A model generated the notes under the pieces. It saw only the letters and a program-made list of their open reading frames with translations. It searched no databases and had not been told where the DNA came from. Positions 8,844-19,129 of a stretch of DNA of 64,000 nt are shown piece by piece. The position numbers were made by a program, and so were the translations under genes. Position 1 is the stretch's first letter; every line of letters begins with the position of its first letter. The stretch spans positions 1-64,000 of the forward strand of contig NZ_ALJL01000027.1 of assembly GCF_000287675.1 (NCBI RefSeq), written 5' to 3'. Source of the stretch: Lachnoanaerobaculum sp. ICM7 (GTDB lineage: Bacteria > Bacillota > Clostridia > Lachnospirales > Lachnospiraceae).

Positions 8844-10213
8844 GTTTCCCCTTTTTTCAAATCCTTATGCCACCATTTTCCTGATATAAATCTATATGCA
8901 AAATTTGACGATCGAAATACCCAGTCTATAATCATTGCACACCATACACCTATCGCTCCTATATGAAAAACATTGGCTATAAAAAGTGATGTTGCAAATC
9001 TGAATACCGTCATTGAAAACAGGCTTACCGTCATTGTAAACTTCACATCATTTCCTGCTCTTAGTGCATTTGGAAGTATAAAGCTTAAAGGCCATAAGAA
9101 TACCGCCATTCCCATATGTATCCATACCAGTACGGCTGTAAGCTCTCTTGTAGCATCCGACACCTTATATATTGAGATAAAAAAGCTTTGAAATCCCAAT
9201 ATAAATATAGTAGGAATTATAATGACCGAATATCCTATAAACATCAGTTTTTTTACATAGTATTTAGCCTCTTTATAATTTCCCGCACCCACACATCTTC
9301 CTATGACCGTAATCATAGCAATACTTATCGCATTGCCCATGTTCACACCAAGTCCGTCAAGATTATTGGCTATGGCATTGGCCGCTATCTCCGCTCTTCC
9401 AAAGTTTGAAATTATGGAAACTACAGCAACTCTTCCGACCTGAAACAGTGAGTTTTCAATTCCTGAAGGTATTCCGATATAAAGTATCCTTCTCATATAG
9501 TCCATTCTCAGTCTGAATACCTCTTCTATCTTCAAATAAACTATAGCATTTTTATTCCTTGATGCAAGTATTGTTATAGCAATAGCAGCTACGCTTCTTG
9601 AGATAACACTTGGTATAGCCACACCGGCCACTCCCATATGTAATACAAAGATTCCGATACTGTTTCCGACTACATTTATTATATTCATAAATATACTGAC
9701 TTTCATGGAAGTCTTTGAATCTCCTATGCTTCTGTATATAGCCGCACCTGAATTATATATTGCCAGCATAGGAAAACTTATTGCGGTTATTGTCAAATAC
9801 TGCTTGCTTGCCTCAAATACTTCATTATCTATATTACCGAAAAGCATTGATATAAGAGGATGAGCAAATATTATAACAAGAATGGAAATAATTACGGAAA
9901 CAGAAAATGTCATAAGCTCAAGCTGAGCCGCCGCCGTGCATGCATCGTCGTTTTTCCTTGCACCTATAAACTGACTGATTACTACAGCACCACCGGTTGC
10001 AAGTGCAGCCAGTAAAGATATAAGCACATTGTTTACCATATCAACAAGCGACACTCCCGATACTGCCGCTTCACCTGCAAAGCTTACCATAACAGTATCC
10101 GACATTCCTACAGCTATGGCCAGAAACTGCTCGATAATAAGAGGAACTATAAGTAGTTTCAAATCAGTATTACTGAATAATTTTCTGGTATATTTTTTAT
10201 TATCCTGTTCCAT
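8840..10213 (-). CDS. MATE family efflux transporter
   Basis: A 457-aa inner-membrane protein with about 12 hydrophobic helices and the typical MATE opening in which the first helix pair is followed by ALATGGAVVISQFIGARKND near residues 75-95; the second half repeats the pattern around GRCVGAGNYKEAK. MATE proteins export cationic drugs or metabolites using Na+ or H+ gradients; the substrate here cannot be told. The ATG at 10213 has GGAG 7 nt upstream and is preferred over an upstream TTG. It overlaps the dipeptidase start by 4 bp. Confidence 0.9.
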   Translation of the reverse strand: MEQDNKKYTRKLFSNTDLKLLIVPLIIEQFLAIAVGMSDTVMVSFAGEAAVSGVSLVDMVNNVLISLLAALATGGAVVISQFIGARKNDDACTAAAQLELMTFSVSVIISILVIIFAHPLISMLFGNIDNEVFEASKQYLTITAISFPMLAIYNSGAAIYRSIGDSKTSMKVSIFMNIINVVGNSIGIFVLHMGVAGVAIPSVISRSVAAIAITILASRNKNAIVYLKIEEVFRLRMDYMRRILYIGIPSGIENSLFQVGRVAVVSIISNFGRAEIAANAIANNLDGLGVNMGNAISIAMITVIGRCVGAGNYKEAKYYVKKLMFIGYSVIIIPTIFILGFQSFFISIYKVSDATRELTAVLVWIHMGMAVFLWPLSFILPNALRAGNDVKFTMTVSLFSMTVFRFATSLFIANVFHIGAIGVWCAMIIDWVFRSSNFAYRFISGKWWHKDLKKGET

Positions 10214-10236
10214 ATATTCTCCATACAACCGTCGCT

Positions 10237-12258
10237 TTACAAGTTCTCACTTACCAGTAAATACCCCGAATGTGGTTCTATCTCCATGCTCACATGACCG
10301 TTGTCATTAAAATATGTTACTATTCCTACATTGTAACCTGTAGTATTTGTATATATTACTCTGCTTATAGCTGCATTATCTCTCATGCCTGTGAGATAGA
10401 GCGGAATATCTATTTTCTTTTTTTCTCTTCCTGTATAAATTATAATTACAGATACATTATCTTTGGAAACTCTGGCATAACCTACTATACCGTCTTTTGA
10501 AACAAGTTTTATCAAAGAGCCGTGTTTTAACTCTTTTCTTATTCTATGCCATCTGTTCATATATCTGTGATACTCTAAAAGTTCAAGATTTTCATTTCCC
10601 CACGGATATGTTCTTCTGCTGTCAGGATCTGTAAATCCGCATACTCCGACCTCGTCACCATAGTATACGGTAGGTGCACCCGGCAGAGTCAACTGCATCA
10701 TTATGGCCTGCCTCATAACCTCAAGCTTTACACCTAAACTTGCATCCTCTGATCTATGAGTATTTATTCTTCCTACAATGCCGTTTGTCCTTGTCAGAAA
10801 TCTGGAATGATCATGATTTGAAAGCTGAATCATAGATACAAGTGCTACATCATAATGCATCTTTCCAAGTGCATTCTTTAACATCATAAAGAACACATCT
10901 GCATTTCCCTTAAGGCACATATCCTCTCTGTCCGAATGTTTCTCTAAGCCTGTCAAAAACCAGCTCACCGGCTCCATAAAGCCGTCATAGTTCATTACTC
11001 CGTCCCAGCACTTGCCGTCCAGCCAAAAGCTCGGATCTCCGTAATGCTCGGCGAGAATAATTGCATCCTTGTTTACGGATTTTACCGCATCTCTAAACAT
11101 TGTCCAAAACTTATGGTTAAACTCTTTTGTATACCCAAGATCCGCCGCTACATCAAGTCTCCAACCGTCCACATTAAAAGGTGGTGATATCCACTTCTTT
11201 GCAATTCTCAGTATCTCATCAACCAGCTTTTGACTGTTTTCATAATAGAGCTTCGGCAAAGTATCATGTCCCCACCAACCGTCATACTCTGTTCCGATAA
11301 AGTTAAAATATGATCTGAACTCACTTTCTTTTGACCAATATGCACCTATCGGATATTCTTCATCTGCTCTTTTATAGATACCTTCTTTATCCATCCACTT
11401 GTTAAAAGATCCGCAGTGATTAAATACTCCGTCTATAATCACTTTGATATTTCTCTTATGAGCTTCATTTACAAGTTTTACAAATACTTCATTACTTGCT
11501 TCAAGATTTTTCTTACTTGTAACTCTTTTTACATATTTTGCGGCATTTTTATTGTCAATGTCAAACTCTCCCAGAACTCCGTCCGTATCCTCCACAATTT
11601 TTCCTATATGCGGATCTATATAGTCATAGTCCTGCGTATCATATTTGTGATTTGAAGGTGATACAAAGAGAGGGTTAAAGTATATCACCTCAACCCCAAA
11701 GTCCTTTAAGTAGTCCAGTTTTTGTAAAACGCCCTCCAAGTCTCCGCCATAAAAATATCCCACATCAAAGTTTGAAGGATATTCATTCCAATTTTCCTTA
11801 TGTTTTACAGGTAAACCTATATATATGTATTCATCATCCACAACATCATTTGTTTCGTCTCCACGATTGAATCTGTCGATGAAGATCTGATACATCAAAG
11901 CCCCCTTTGCCCAATCAGGCAAAAAGAAATCTTTATTATATTCAAACAATGTGTCTTCTTTTAAATAATCCGTAACTCCGAATCTGGTATAAAAGAGAGT
12001 TCTTCCACCCTCAAATATTTTAAAAAAATATTTAAAATAATTTACATCATTCAGATCAGCGTAGTAATAATCAAAGTATTCACTTGATCGAAGCTTTTCC
12101 ATCTTTGATTCACTACCGTCAAAATAATTTACCAGAAAAATCTCCGGCTTATCCTCCTTAAAAACCCTTATCTGTATTCGTATATCCTGTCTATTTTTAA
12201 GGCTTTGTAATGATATATAATCTATCGTTTCATCACTAAAAATACCTTCAATATTCAT
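10237..12258 (-). CDS. GH13 alpha-amylase/neopullulanase-like enzyme
   Basis: A 673-aa cytoplasmic (no signal peptide) glycoside hydrolase of the cyclomaltodextrinase/neopullulanase type that hydrolyses alpha-1,4 (and often alpha-1,6) glucans. An N-terminal beta-domain (about 1-120, CBM34-like) precedes the (beta/alpha)8 barrel. Conserved regions: VIIDGVFNHCG (I), GWRLDVAAD with the nucleophile Asp (II), IILAEHYGD with the acid Glu (III) and LSNHDHSRF with the transition-state Asp (IV). All three catalytic acids are present. The gene starts directly at the ftsH stop (TAAATG), an unusual neighbour that suggests readthrough expression with ftsH. Confidence 0.92.
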   Translation of the reverse strand: MNIEGIFSDETIDYISLQSLKNRQDIRIQIRVFKEDKPEIFLVNYFDGSESKMEKLRSSEYFDYYYADLNDVNYFKYFFKIFEGGRTLFYTRFGVTDYLKEDTLFEYNKDFFLPDWAKGALMYQIFIDRFNRGDETNDVVDDEYIYIGLPVKHKENWNEYPSNFDVGYFYGGDLEGVLQKLDYLKDFGVEVIYFNPLFVSPSNHKYDTQDYDYIDPHIGKIVEDTDGVLGEFDIDNKNAAKYVKRVTSKKNLEASNEVFVKLVNEAHKRNIKVIIDGVFNHCGSFNKWMDKEGIYKRADEEYPIGAYWSKESEFRSYFNFIGTEYDGWWGHDTLPKLYYENSQKLVDEILRIAKKWISPPFNVDGWRLDVAADLGYTKEFNHKFWTMFRDAVKSVNKDAIILAEHYGDPSFWLDGKCWDGVMNYDGFMEPVSWFLTGLEKHSDREDMCLKGNADVFFMMLKNALGKMHYDVALVSMIQLSNHDHSRFLTRTNGIVGRINTHRSEDASLGVKLEVMRQAIMMQLTLPGAPTVYYGDEVGVCGFTDPDSRRTYPWGNENLELLEYHRYMNRWHRIRKELKHGSLIKLVSKDGIVGYARVSKDNVSVIIIYTGREKKKIDIPLYLTGMRDNAAISRVIYTNTTGYNVGIVTYFNDNGHVSMEIEPHSGYLLVSENL

Positions 12259-14085
12259 TTAAAATAACGCCTCAAATTCTTCAAAACCTATCTTTTCTTT
12301 CTCTATAAGAAGCTTTGCACATGACTCAAGCACATACTTTCTCTTCAATATTATCTCTTTCGCCTTTTTGTAGCAGTCATTGATAATATTTCTGACTTCC
12401 TCATCAATCATACTTGCAGTCTCTTCGCTGTATCCCTTTGTCTGTCCGAAGTCTCTTCCTATAAAAATTTCATCACCTTCATTGCCGTAGTTTACAAGCC
12501 CGGCTCTCTCGTTCATACCAAACTCCATAACCATTGCCTTTGCAACCTTTGTCGCCTGTTTTATATCTGAGCTTGCACCTGTCGTAATGTCACCGAAGAT
12601 GATCTCTTCCGCTATTCTTCCTCCAAGACTTACCATTATATCATTTAACATCTTGGATTTTGTGTTAAACATCTGATCCTCACCCGGCAAAGGCATTGTA
12701 TATCCTGCAGCACTTACACCTGTAGGTATAATGGAAATAGTATGTACCGGTCCTACTCCTTCAAGTTCTCTGAAAAGTATGGCATGTCCTGCTTCATGAT
12801 ATGCTGTAATTGCCTTTTCCTTTTCACTTACTACTCTTGATTTCTTCTCCGTACCTATTCCGACTTTTATAAACGCTCTGTTTATATCATCTGCACAAAT
12901 ATAAGCTTTCCCTTCCCTTGCGGAAAGTATTGCCGCTTCGTTCATAAGATTTTCAAGGTCCGCACCTGTAAATCCTGAAGTCTGTCTCGCCACTGAATGT
13001 AAGTCTACATCATCACCTAAAGGCTTTGACGAAGCATGTATCTTCAATATCGCTTCTCTGGCCGCCACATCAGGTCTGCCTACTGCAACTTTTCTGTCAA
13101 ATCTTCCCGGTCGAAGGAGCGCAGGATCCAAAATGTCAACACGGTTTGTGGCCGCCATTACTATTATACCTTGATTTCCTCCAAAGCCGTCCATCTCCAC
13201 AAGGAGCTGATTTAGAGTCTGCTCTCTCTCATCGTGACTTCCGCCAAGTCCTGAGCCTCTTCTTCTGCCGACCGCATCAATCTCATCAATAAAGATAATA
13301 CATGGAGCGTTTTTCTTGGCATCCTCAAAAAGATCTCTGACTCTGCTTGCACCGACACCCACAAACATCTCCACAAAATCGGAACCTGATATTGTAAAGA
13401 AAGGTACTCCGGCTTCACCTGCCACCGCCTTGGCTAAAAGAGTTTTTCCGGTTCCGGGAGGCCCAACCAATATAATTCCTTTAGGAATTCTGGCACCAAG
13501 CCTTGTGTACTTGCCTGGGTCCTTTAAAAAGTCTACAACTTCAGCCAGTTCTTCCTTCTCTTCTTCAAGTCCTGCAACCTTTGAAAAGTTTATATTTGCC
13601 GTCTTTACGATTCTGGCTCTGCTCTTCCCGAAATTCATCATCTTATTATTGCCGCCGGCGCCTCCTGCCGCAATCTTTCCGTTCATATACATAACGAAAA
13701 ACATTACCATAACAGCCGCAAGTAATACCGGCAAAACGGTATTTGTAAATACGCTCTCTCTCGGAACATCATCTAAGATATATGTTATATCCTTAGCTTC
13801 CATTTTTTTGATGAACTCATTTACATCAGATATAAAATAATGTACTTCCGATTTTCCGTACTTCTCCTGATTCTTGAAGTAAATTATAGCCTCCCCTGTA
13901 GGAGTTTGTGAATTCTGTCTTATCTCAATCAGTCCGATATTATTTTCTTCAATTACGCTGTTAAACTCAGCTGAGTTAAGTTTTGTAATACTCAGCTGAT
14001 TTCCCATGTTAAATATCAGCCATATTATAAGTGCCACAACAAACAGTAAGAAAAACATTCTTACCGGATTATCTGATTTTTTCAT
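12259..14085 (-). CDS. ftsH: ATP-dependent zinc metalloprotease FtsH
   Basis: A 608-aa membrane AAA protease that extracts and degrades membrane and short-lived proteins. Two membrane helices (about 10-28 and 115-133) flank an external domain; the AAA module has Walker [10 protein letters not shown] near 205, Walker [12 protein letters not shown] and the SRH arginines ([17 protein letters not shown]); the protease part carries HEAGH near 425. Length is normal to slightly short. It ends the conserved divIC-tilS-hpt-ftsH series, overlaps hpt by 4 bp, and a GH13 gene follows immediately. Confidence 0.97.
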   Translation of the reverse strand: MKKSDNPVRMFFLLFVVALIIWLIFNMGNQLSITKLNSAEFNSVIEENNIGLIEIRQNSQTPTGEAIIYFKNQEKYGKSEVHYFISDVNEFIKKMEAKDITYILDDVPRESVFTNTVLPVLLAAVMVMFFVMYMNGKIAAGGAGGNNKMMNFGKSRARIVKTANINFSKVAGLEEEKEELAEVVDFLKDPGKYTRLGARIPKGIILVGPPGTGKTLLAKAVAGEAGVPFFTISGSDFVEMFVGVGASRVRDLFEDAKKNAPCIIFIDEIDAVGRRRGSGLGGSHDEREQTLNQLLVEMDGFGGNQGIIVMAATNRVDILDPALLRPGRFDRKVAVGRPDVAAREAILKIHASSKPLGDDVDLHSVARQTSGFTGADLENLMNEAAILSAREGKAYICADDINRAFIKVGIGTEKKSRVVSEKEKAITAYHEAGHAILFRELEGVGPVHTISIIPTGVSAAGYTMPLPGEDQMFNTKSKMLNDIMVSLGGRIAEEIIFGDITTGASSDIKQATKVAKAMVMEFGMNERAGLVNYGNEGDEIFIGRDFGQTKGYSEETASMIDEEVRNIINDCYKKAKEIILKRKYVLESCAKLLIEKEKIGFEEFEALF

Positions 14086-14624
14086 TTTTCTCCAATCTGG
14101 TCTGAAAGCTCCATAACCCCGATATATGGAAGATTTCTATATCTCTGGTCGTAATCAAGTCCGTATCCCACCACAAACTTGTCCTCTATTTCAAAGCAAA
14201 CATAGTCTACAGTAACATCCTTTTCTCTTCTGGAAGGCTTGTCTAAGAGAGTGCAAAGCCTTATTGACTTCGGTCCTCTCTTTTCCAATATATCAAGAAG
14301 ATATGATAAAGTATTACCTGAATCAATGATATCTTCTACTACAAGTACATCCTTACCTGCTATACTGTCGTCCAGATCCATTATTATCTTTACAACACCT
14401 GAGCTTGTAGTTTCAGCACCGTAGCTTGAAACACTCATGAAATCAAGCCTTACATTCAAATCAAGTCTCTTGGCAAGGTCACACATAAACATGACTCCAC
14501 CCTTTAACACACATATAAGTATCAAGTCTTTGCCCTTGTAATCCGCGTTGATTCTTCCTGCAATCTCCAAAATCCTCTTACTTATCTCCTCTTCCGATAT
14601 CAGTACTTCAACCTTTTCTTTCAT
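14082..14624 (-). CDS. hpt: Hypoxanthine phosphoribosyltransferase
   Basis: A 180-aa purine salvage enzyme converting hypoxanthine or guanine plus PRPP to IMP or GMP. The PRPP loop [18 protein letters not shown] (about 95-112) and the early [11 protein letters not shown] loop are both intact, with the C-terminal [20 protein letters not shown] typical of HPRT. It sits 1 bp after tilS and overlaps ftsH by 4 bp, the classic Firmicute arrangement. Confidence 0.96.
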   Translation of the reverse strand: MKEKVEVLISEEEISKRILEIAGRINADYKGKDLILICVLKGGVMFMCDLAKRLDLNVRLDFMSVSSYGAETTSSGVVKIIMDLDDSIAGKDVLVVEDIIDSGNTLSYLLDILEKRGPKSIRLCTLLDKPSRREKDVTVDYVCFEIEDKFVVGYGLDYDQRYRNLPYIGVMELSDQIGEK

Positions 14625-14625
14625 A

Positions 14626-16122
14626 TTATCTCCTACTTACTTCTATTTCTAAAATATTTTTTGTGTTTTCATCTATTCTGTAGAGTTCTCCCGTTCTGTC
14701 AAGCCCGGCTCCCTCTCCAAAAATATTGCTCTCTCTAAATATCCAAAGTATCTCAAAGTCCATCGCAACAACTACATATTCACCTCTGATATTTAAAGGT
14801 ATCTTATCATCCGTGAAAAGTTTTTTAACAGCCTTTCTACCGGATTTTATATGTATAAAATCTCCGCTTTCACATCCTCTGATTACAATATTTTCCTCTA
14901 TGATTTTTATCATATCATCTTTATTAATAATACTGTTTATACATATAGATTTTCTATTATATTTTACTATATTTTCAAGGACTTTGTCAAAATCAAGCCA
15001 CCTGATATTACCGGCTTTCGGAATGTCCTTAATATTGAAATTATCCAAAATATTGTAGTTTATTTCAGGTAATACATATTTATCATTATCCTTACCTTTT
15101 TTATCTTCATTTGCAAATCTTATATTTTCATATTCATTGTAGACTTTTATTCCGTATTTTAAATCAAGCTTTTTTCCGTTTTCCGATTTTGCCAGGTTCC
15201 ATATATCCTCTATGTGTACCATACCGATATCTTTTATTCCAAGCGATTTACTCTTTAATACCTTTCTTAAAGTATACCTGATAATATATGTGCTTATAAT
15301 ATGATACTCATTAAGCAAGGCCTCTTTGTCTAATAAAAATTCATCTTCACCTTTTATTTTTAAATTCTTTTCACAAAATTTTATAGCCGAACTTTCAAAA
15401 AACTCATCGGCCTCAGCCGCAATTTTAGAGGACTTATAAAAATTATTGATCACATTACTGTTAACATTTTTTTTTAGTATCGGAAAGACCTCATTCCTTA
15501 AAATATTTCTTGTATAATCATTTTCCAGATTTGTACTGTCCGTCATATACTCTATACTGTTTCTTTTTAGATAGTCCTCTATTTCATCCCTTGAAAATGC
15601 CAGTAAAGGTCTTATAATATTTTTATTTCTTACCAAAATACCCTTTAACCCCGATATGCCGCTACCCCTTGACAGATTGTGAAGTATGGTCTCCGCATTA
15701 TCGTTTTTATTATGAGCCACTGCAATTTTGATCTTGTTAAAATCCAAGCCCTCCTTTATGGCTATATCTTTTGATACACTTTCAAAAGACTTATATCTCA
15801 TCTTTCTTCCGGCTTCTTCTTCACTTAGTTTAAGATCTTTTGCAATCCTCGGTATGTCATAGTGAAAGCTGAAAAAACAAATATCAAGTTTTTCACAAAA
15901 TTTCTTTACATAATTTTCATCACGACTTGCCTCTTCACCTCTTATACCATGATTTATATGTACGACAAAAAGCCTTATTTCTAAGGCTTTTTGTATACGA
16001 CTCAATGTATGCAACAGGCATATGGAATCCGCACCTCCGCTTACACCAAGTACTATTCTATCTTTTTTTTCGATCAGATTATTATCCTCTATGAAATGAC
16101 TAAACGTATCTATATCTAACAT
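14626..16122 (-). CDS. tilS: tRNA(Ile)-lysidine synthase
   Basis: A 498-aa enzyme that attaches lysine to C34 of the tRNA reading AUA, changing both charging and decoding. The PP-loop LGVSGGADSICLLHTL at about 24-39 binds ATP; HNKNDNAETILHNLSRG and the RPLL segment follow; C-terminal TilS domains carry GCESGDFI and KKLFTDDKIP. The gene lies between a DivIC-like gene and hpt, each within 2 bp. Confidence 0.95.
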   Translation of the reverse strand: MLDIDTFSHFIEDNNLIEKKDRIVLGVSGGADSICLLHTLSRIQKALEIRLFVVHINHGIRGEEASRDENYVKKFCEKLDICFFSFHYDIPRIAKDLKLSEEEAGRKMRYKSFESVSKDIAIKEGLDFNKIKIAVAHNKNDNAETILHNLSRGSGISGLKGILVRNKNIIRPLLAFSRDEIEDYLKRNSIEYMTDSTNLENDYTRNILRNEVFPILKKNVNSNVINNFYKSSKIAAEADEFFESSAIKFCEKNLKIKGEDEFLLDKEALLNEYHIISTYIIRYTLRKVLKSKSLGIKDIGMVHIEDIWNLAKSENGKKLDLKYGIKVYNEYENIRFANEDKKGKDNDKYVLPEINYNILDNFNIKDIPKAGNIRWLDFDKVLENIVKYNRKSICINSIINKDDMIKIIEENIVIRGCESGDFIHIKSGRKAVKKLFTDDKIPLNIRGEYVVVAMDFEILWIFRESNIFGEGAGLDRTGELYRIDENTKNILEIEVSRR

Positions 16123-16123
16123 A

Positions 16124-16432
16124 TTATTTTTCTGCCTTTATAGCAATCTCATCAGGAAAAACAAGTCCCAGTTTTTCTCTTGCCATTTCTATTATATAAC
16201 TGTCGGTTTGAACATATTTTCTTTGTTCTTCAAGTTTCTTTGATCTTTCGTCTTCACTCTCAAGTTCTTCAATTACTTTTTGATTGTAAGACTCTCTTTT
16301 TGCCAATTCCTGTTTTATGCTGTTTACCCTTACTCCGAGAATAATCGCTACAGATAAAACTACTCCGGTGACAAAAATTATCGCAAATTTATTTTCCGAT
16401 ATTGCGCCGGCTTTCTTTCTTTTTCTCGCCAT
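16124..16432 (-). CDS. DivIC/FtsB-like septum formation initiator protein
   Basis: A 102-aa bitopic protein: basic cytoplasmic start (ARKRKKAG), one membrane helix at about 17-36 and an external coiled coil (about 40-75, heptads rich in Glu/Lys/Leu), ending with a short C-terminal domain (ARE-KLGLVFPDE). These are the features of the FtsB/DivIC family, which binds FtsL and FtsQ/DivIB at the divisome. Position directly before tilS matches divIC in many Firmicutes. Confidence 0.85.
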   Translation of the reverse strand: MARKRKKAGAISENKFAIIFVTGVVLSVAIILGVRVNSIKQELAKRESYNQKVIEELESEDERSKKLEEQRKYVQTDSYIIEMAREKLGLVFPDEIAIKAEK

Positions 16433-16503
16433 AAAAACACTCCTCTTAAATTCCGGTGTCGGCTTTATTTAAAAACTGACATATTTTTAAGCGGCTACTG
16501 ACT

Positions 16504-17511
16504 TTATAATAGTATCATTCTATTCTTTTTGCAAGCCTCAATCATATCGGCCGGCCATACACTTGACTGAACTTCTCCAACATGTGCTTTGTTAAGCAGA
16601 AGCATACAAAGTCTGCTCTGTCCTATACCTCCGCCTATTGTATATGGTAATTCTCCTGCCAAAAGAGCCTTGTGAAAAGGTAAATTCTTTCTGTCAAGTG
16701 CATTTGCAGCCTTTAACTGAGCTTCCATTGCCACTTCATCCACTCTGATACCCATACTTGATATCTCCAATGCACAGTTTAAATTCTCAAACCAGAAGAG
16801 AATATCACCGTTTAACTCCCAGTCATCATAGTCAGGTGCTCTGCCGTCATGAGGCTTTCCGTCACCTAAAGCACCACCTATCTTCTCCACAAAAACACAG
16901 CCATGTTCTTTAACGATAATATTTTCTCTCTCCTTCGGAGTCTTATCAGGATATCTTTGTCTAAGTTCCTCTGATGTGATAAAGAATATATCATCCGGCA
17001 AATGATTTACAGCCTCAGGATATTTATACCACACCTCATGCTCCATATGTTTGATCACTTTAAATATGGTTCTTACAGTATCTTCCAAAACTTCGATACT
17101 TCTGTCTTCTTTTCTTATTACCTTTTCCCAGTCCCATTGATCCACATAGCATGAGTGAAGATTATCAAGCTCCTCATCTCTTCTTATGGCATTCATATTT
17201 GTGTAAAGTCCCTCGCCCGGCGCAAAATTATACTCACCAAGAGCCATTCTCTTCCACTTTGCAAGTGATTGAACAACTTCATACTCCTCATTAGGGACTC
17301 CAAGTATATCAAATGCTACAGGACGCTCCACTCCGTTTAAGGTATCATTCAACCCGCTTGACTTTGCTACAAATAAAGGAGCTGAAACCCTCTCCAGATT
17401 CATTTCTTTTCCGAATTCTTTTTGGAATGTATCTCTGATATATTTTATCGCTTCTTGCGTCTGTCTTACGCTTAATACTGGATCATAACCTTTTGGTAAA
17501 ATCAATGCCAT
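16504..17511 (-). CDS. asnA: Aspartate--ammonia ligase
   Basis: A 335-aa ammonia-dependent asparagine synthetase, related to class II aminoacyl-tRNA synthetases. Recognisable parts are the start LPKGYDP-L-RQTQEAI, the ERVSAPLFV strand, [10 protein letters not shown], the [17 protein letters not shown] loop and the C-terminal [14 protein letters not shown] motif that contributes ATP-binding Arg. Length matches the family (about 330). It has its own promoter at 17557-17585 and GGAGG before the ATG; no T-box or other leader structure was seen. Confidence 0.96.
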   Translation of the reverse strand: MALILPKGYDPVLSVRQTQEAIKYIRDTFQKEFGKEMNLERVSAPLFVAKSSGLNDTLNGVERPVAFDILGVPNEEYEVVQSLAKWKRMALGEYNFAPGEGLYTNMNAIRRDEELDNLHSCYVDQWDWEKVIRKEDRSIEVLEDTVRTIFKVIKHMEHEVWYKYPEAVNHLPDDIFFITSEELRQRYPDKTPKERENIIVKEHGCVFVEKIGGALGDGKPHDGRAPDYDDWELNGDILFWFENLNCALEISSMGIRVDEVAMEAQLKAANALDRKNLPFHKALLAGELPYTIGGGIGQSRLCMLLLNKAHVGEVQSSVWPADMIEACKKNRMILL

Positions 17512-17556
17512 AAAAACCTCCGATATTTATATAAATTCATACTCTTTAAAGAATTT

Positions 17557-17585
17557 ATGATAGCACTAAGTACCGCAATATACAA
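17557..17585 (-). promoter_or_regulatory. Promoter candidate for asnA
   Basis: Minus-strand -35 TTGTAT (17585-17580) and -10 TATCAT (17562-17557) with a 17-nt spacer, about 45 bp before the asnA ATG. Both boxes deviate from consensus by two bases. Confidence 0.45.
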
Positions 17586-17611
17586 GAGATAATGCCATAA
17601 CTTAATAAAAA

Positions 17612-17647
17612 AGACAAAAGAAAAAGACTGCCTTTTAAAGCAGTCTT
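17612..17647 (-). terminator. Intrinsic terminator after hsp20
   Basis: Stem AAGACTGC/GCAGTCTT (17640-17647 with 17624-17631) and an 8-nt loop, followed on the minus strand by TTTCTTTTG. It lies 5 bp past the hsp20 stop and separates hsp20 from asnA. Confidence 0.75.
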
Positions 17648-17652
17648 AAAAA

Positions 17653-18075
17653 TTATTCAATTGCAATTGTCTTCGGCTCCTGTGGAAGTCTCTCTTTTTC
17701 TTTTGGCAAAGTAAGTTTTAAAATACCGTTGTTATATGAAGCCTTTATATCTTCCTCAGTTATCGCATCTCCTACAAAGAAACTTCTCTGACATGAACCG
17801 AATCTTCTCTCTCTGCGGATGTATTTATCCTGTTCATCCTTTTCATCTTTATTTTCCTCATGCTTTGCACTGATTGTAAGGTATCCGTCCTTTAAGCTTG
17901 CACTTATATCTTCCTTATTAAATCCCGGAATCTCAACACTCAGCTCATAGTTTCCTTCGACTTCCTTTACATCTGTCTTCATGCTTGGAGCATCAAACTT
18001 TCTAAAATCTCTTCCAAAAAAATCATTATTAAAAAAATCATCAAATAAATTATAACTTCTTCCCGGTAATAACAT
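17653..18075 (-). CDS. Hsp20/alpha-crystallin small heat shock protein
   Basis: A 140-aa ATP-independent holdase that binds unfolding proteins under stress. After a short N-terminal part (FFNNDFFGRDF) comes the alpha-crystallin domain (about 35-130) with VEIPGFNKEDISASLKDGYL and the conserved YNNGILKLTLPK near the end; the tail is short. Transcription is monocistronic: a consensus promoter with an overlapping CIRCE operator lies about 90 bp upstream and a terminator follows directly. AGGAG precedes the ATG. Confidence 0.95.
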   Translation of the reverse strand: MLLPGRSYNLFDDFFNNDFFGRDFRKFDAPSMKTDVKEVEGNYELSVEIPGFNKEDISASLKDGYLTISAKHEENKDEKDEQDKYIRRERRFGSCQRSFFVGDAITEEDIKASYNNGILKLTLPKEKERLPQEPKTIAIE

Positions 18076-18163
18076 ATCTATATCTCCTTCTATATATTCA
18101 TTATTATTTACAAATAAAACTGTATAACCATGTTGTTATCTATGTCTTATTTGTTATATGCAT

Positions 18164-18192
18164 ACTATAACACTAATTATTAGCACTGTCAA
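18164..18192 (-). promoter_or_regulatory. Sigma-A promoter of hsp20
   Basis: Minus-strand -35 TTGACA (18192-18187) and -10 TATAGT (18169-18164) with exactly 17 nt between. The -35 box lies inside the CIRCE element, so repressor binding would block RNA polymerase. Confidence 0.85.
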
Positions 18193-18206
18193 TAGTCGAG
18201 TGCTAA
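18180..18206. promoter_or_regulatory. CIRCE operator (HrcA binding site)
   Basis: TTAGCACTG, nine bases, then GAGTGCTAA: the CIRCE inverted repeat with a single mismatch to the consensus arm TTAGCACTC. HrcA normally binds CIRCE before groESL and hrcA-dnaK operons; here it overlaps the hsp20 promoter. hrcA itself is not in the window. Confidence 0.88.
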
Positions 18207-18225
18207 TTTTTTCAAAAATTTATGT

Positions 18226-18255
18226 TGCAAAAACCGGCTCGTATTATGAGCCGGT
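18226..18255 (-). terminator. Intrinsic terminator of the TIM-barrel/UPF0261 operon
   Basis: Eight-base stem ACCGGCTC/GAGCCGGT with a 7-nt loop, then TTTTTGC on the minus strand, about 20 bp past the stop of the gene at 18274. Confidence 0.82.
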
Positions 18256-18273
18256 CAAATTTGTCTCAATATA

Positions 18274-19104
18274 TTATTTCTGTATTGCCTTAAATGCCTC
18301 TGTTTGTGATGTCATACCTCTCTCTGATGCCAATCTCTCTATAGAAGAAGCTCCAAAGAAACCGTCAATCTCAGGAACATTCTTTATTACATATGCCGCA
18401 TCCTCAGGATCGGCAATAGGACCGCCATGGCAAATTACCATTATCTCAGGATTAACCTCACGACCTGCCTTAATGATCTCACGAATCTTTTCACAGCAGT
18501 CGTCAAGTGTTAAAGCAGTTTCAGCTCCGATTGATCCCTTTGTTGTGAGTCCCATATGTGCAACTAAAATATCTGCACCTGCCTCTGCCATAGCCTTTGC
18601 CTGCTCAGGATCAAAAACATATGGACATGTTAACATATCAAGCTTATGTGCTTCTCTAATCATTTCTACTTCGAGCCCATATCCCATTCCTGTTTCCTCA
18701 AGATTTGCACGGAACTTTCCGTCTATCAATCCTACTGTTGGGAAGTTTTGCACACCGTTAAATCCTTGATCCTTTAATTGCTTTAAGAAAAGGTCCATTA
18801 CACGGAAAGGATCGGTTCCGCAAACACCTGCAAGAACAGGAGTGTTCTTTACTATCGGAAGTACTTCAGCACCCATTTCCTGTACAATTTTATTTGCATC
18901 ACCATAAGCCAGTAATCCTGATAAAGATCCTCTACCTGCCATTCTAAAACGTCCTGAGTTATAGATGATAAGCATGTCAGCTCCACCCTTTTCACTGCAC
19001 TTTGCTGTAATACCTGTTCCGGCACCAACACCTACAAGGATCTTTCCGGCTGCTACCTCGGATTTAAACTTGTCCATGATTTCTTTTCTTGACTGTCTGT
19101 TCAT
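18274..19104 (-). CDS. Phosphoenolpyruvate hydrolase family TIM-barrel protein (PF09370)
   Basis: A 276-aa protein with one TIM-barrel domain of the PEP-hydrolase-like family, formerly annotated as a signal-transduction barrel; the biochemical role in bacteria is unsettled. Visible: [20 protein letters not shown] near 24-43, the [15 protein letters not shown] loop, [19 protein letters not shown], and a glycine-rich [15 protein letters not shown] near the end. It follows the UPF0261 gene by 25 bp. In plants these two domains are fused in the Tm-1 virus-resistance protein, so the pair probably acts together. A terminator follows. Confidence 0.88.
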   Translation of the reverse strand: MNRQSRKEIMDKFKSEVAAGKILVGVGAGTGITAKCSEKGGADMLIIYNSGRFRMAGRGSLSGLLAYGDANKIVQEMGAEVLPIVKNTPVLAGVCGTDPFRVMDLFLKQLKDQGFNGVQNFPTVGLIDGKFRANLEETGMGYGLEVEMIREAHKLDMLTCPYVFDPEQAKAMAEAGADILVAHMGLTTKGSIGAETALTLDDCCEKIREIIKAGREVNPEIMVICHGGPIADPEDAAYVIKNVPEIDGFFGASSIERLASERGMTSQTEAFKAIQK

Positions 19105-19129
19105 AATATTTCTCCTTTACTTATATATT

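Noticed and set aside
13316-13840. 174-residue plus-strand frame opposite ftsH
   Set aside because: Lies wholly within the AAA and linker coding region of ftsH; no independent support.
17512-17600. T-box leader before asnA
   Set aside because: The leader is under 50 nt from the predicted start and lacks a T-box sequence or terminator.
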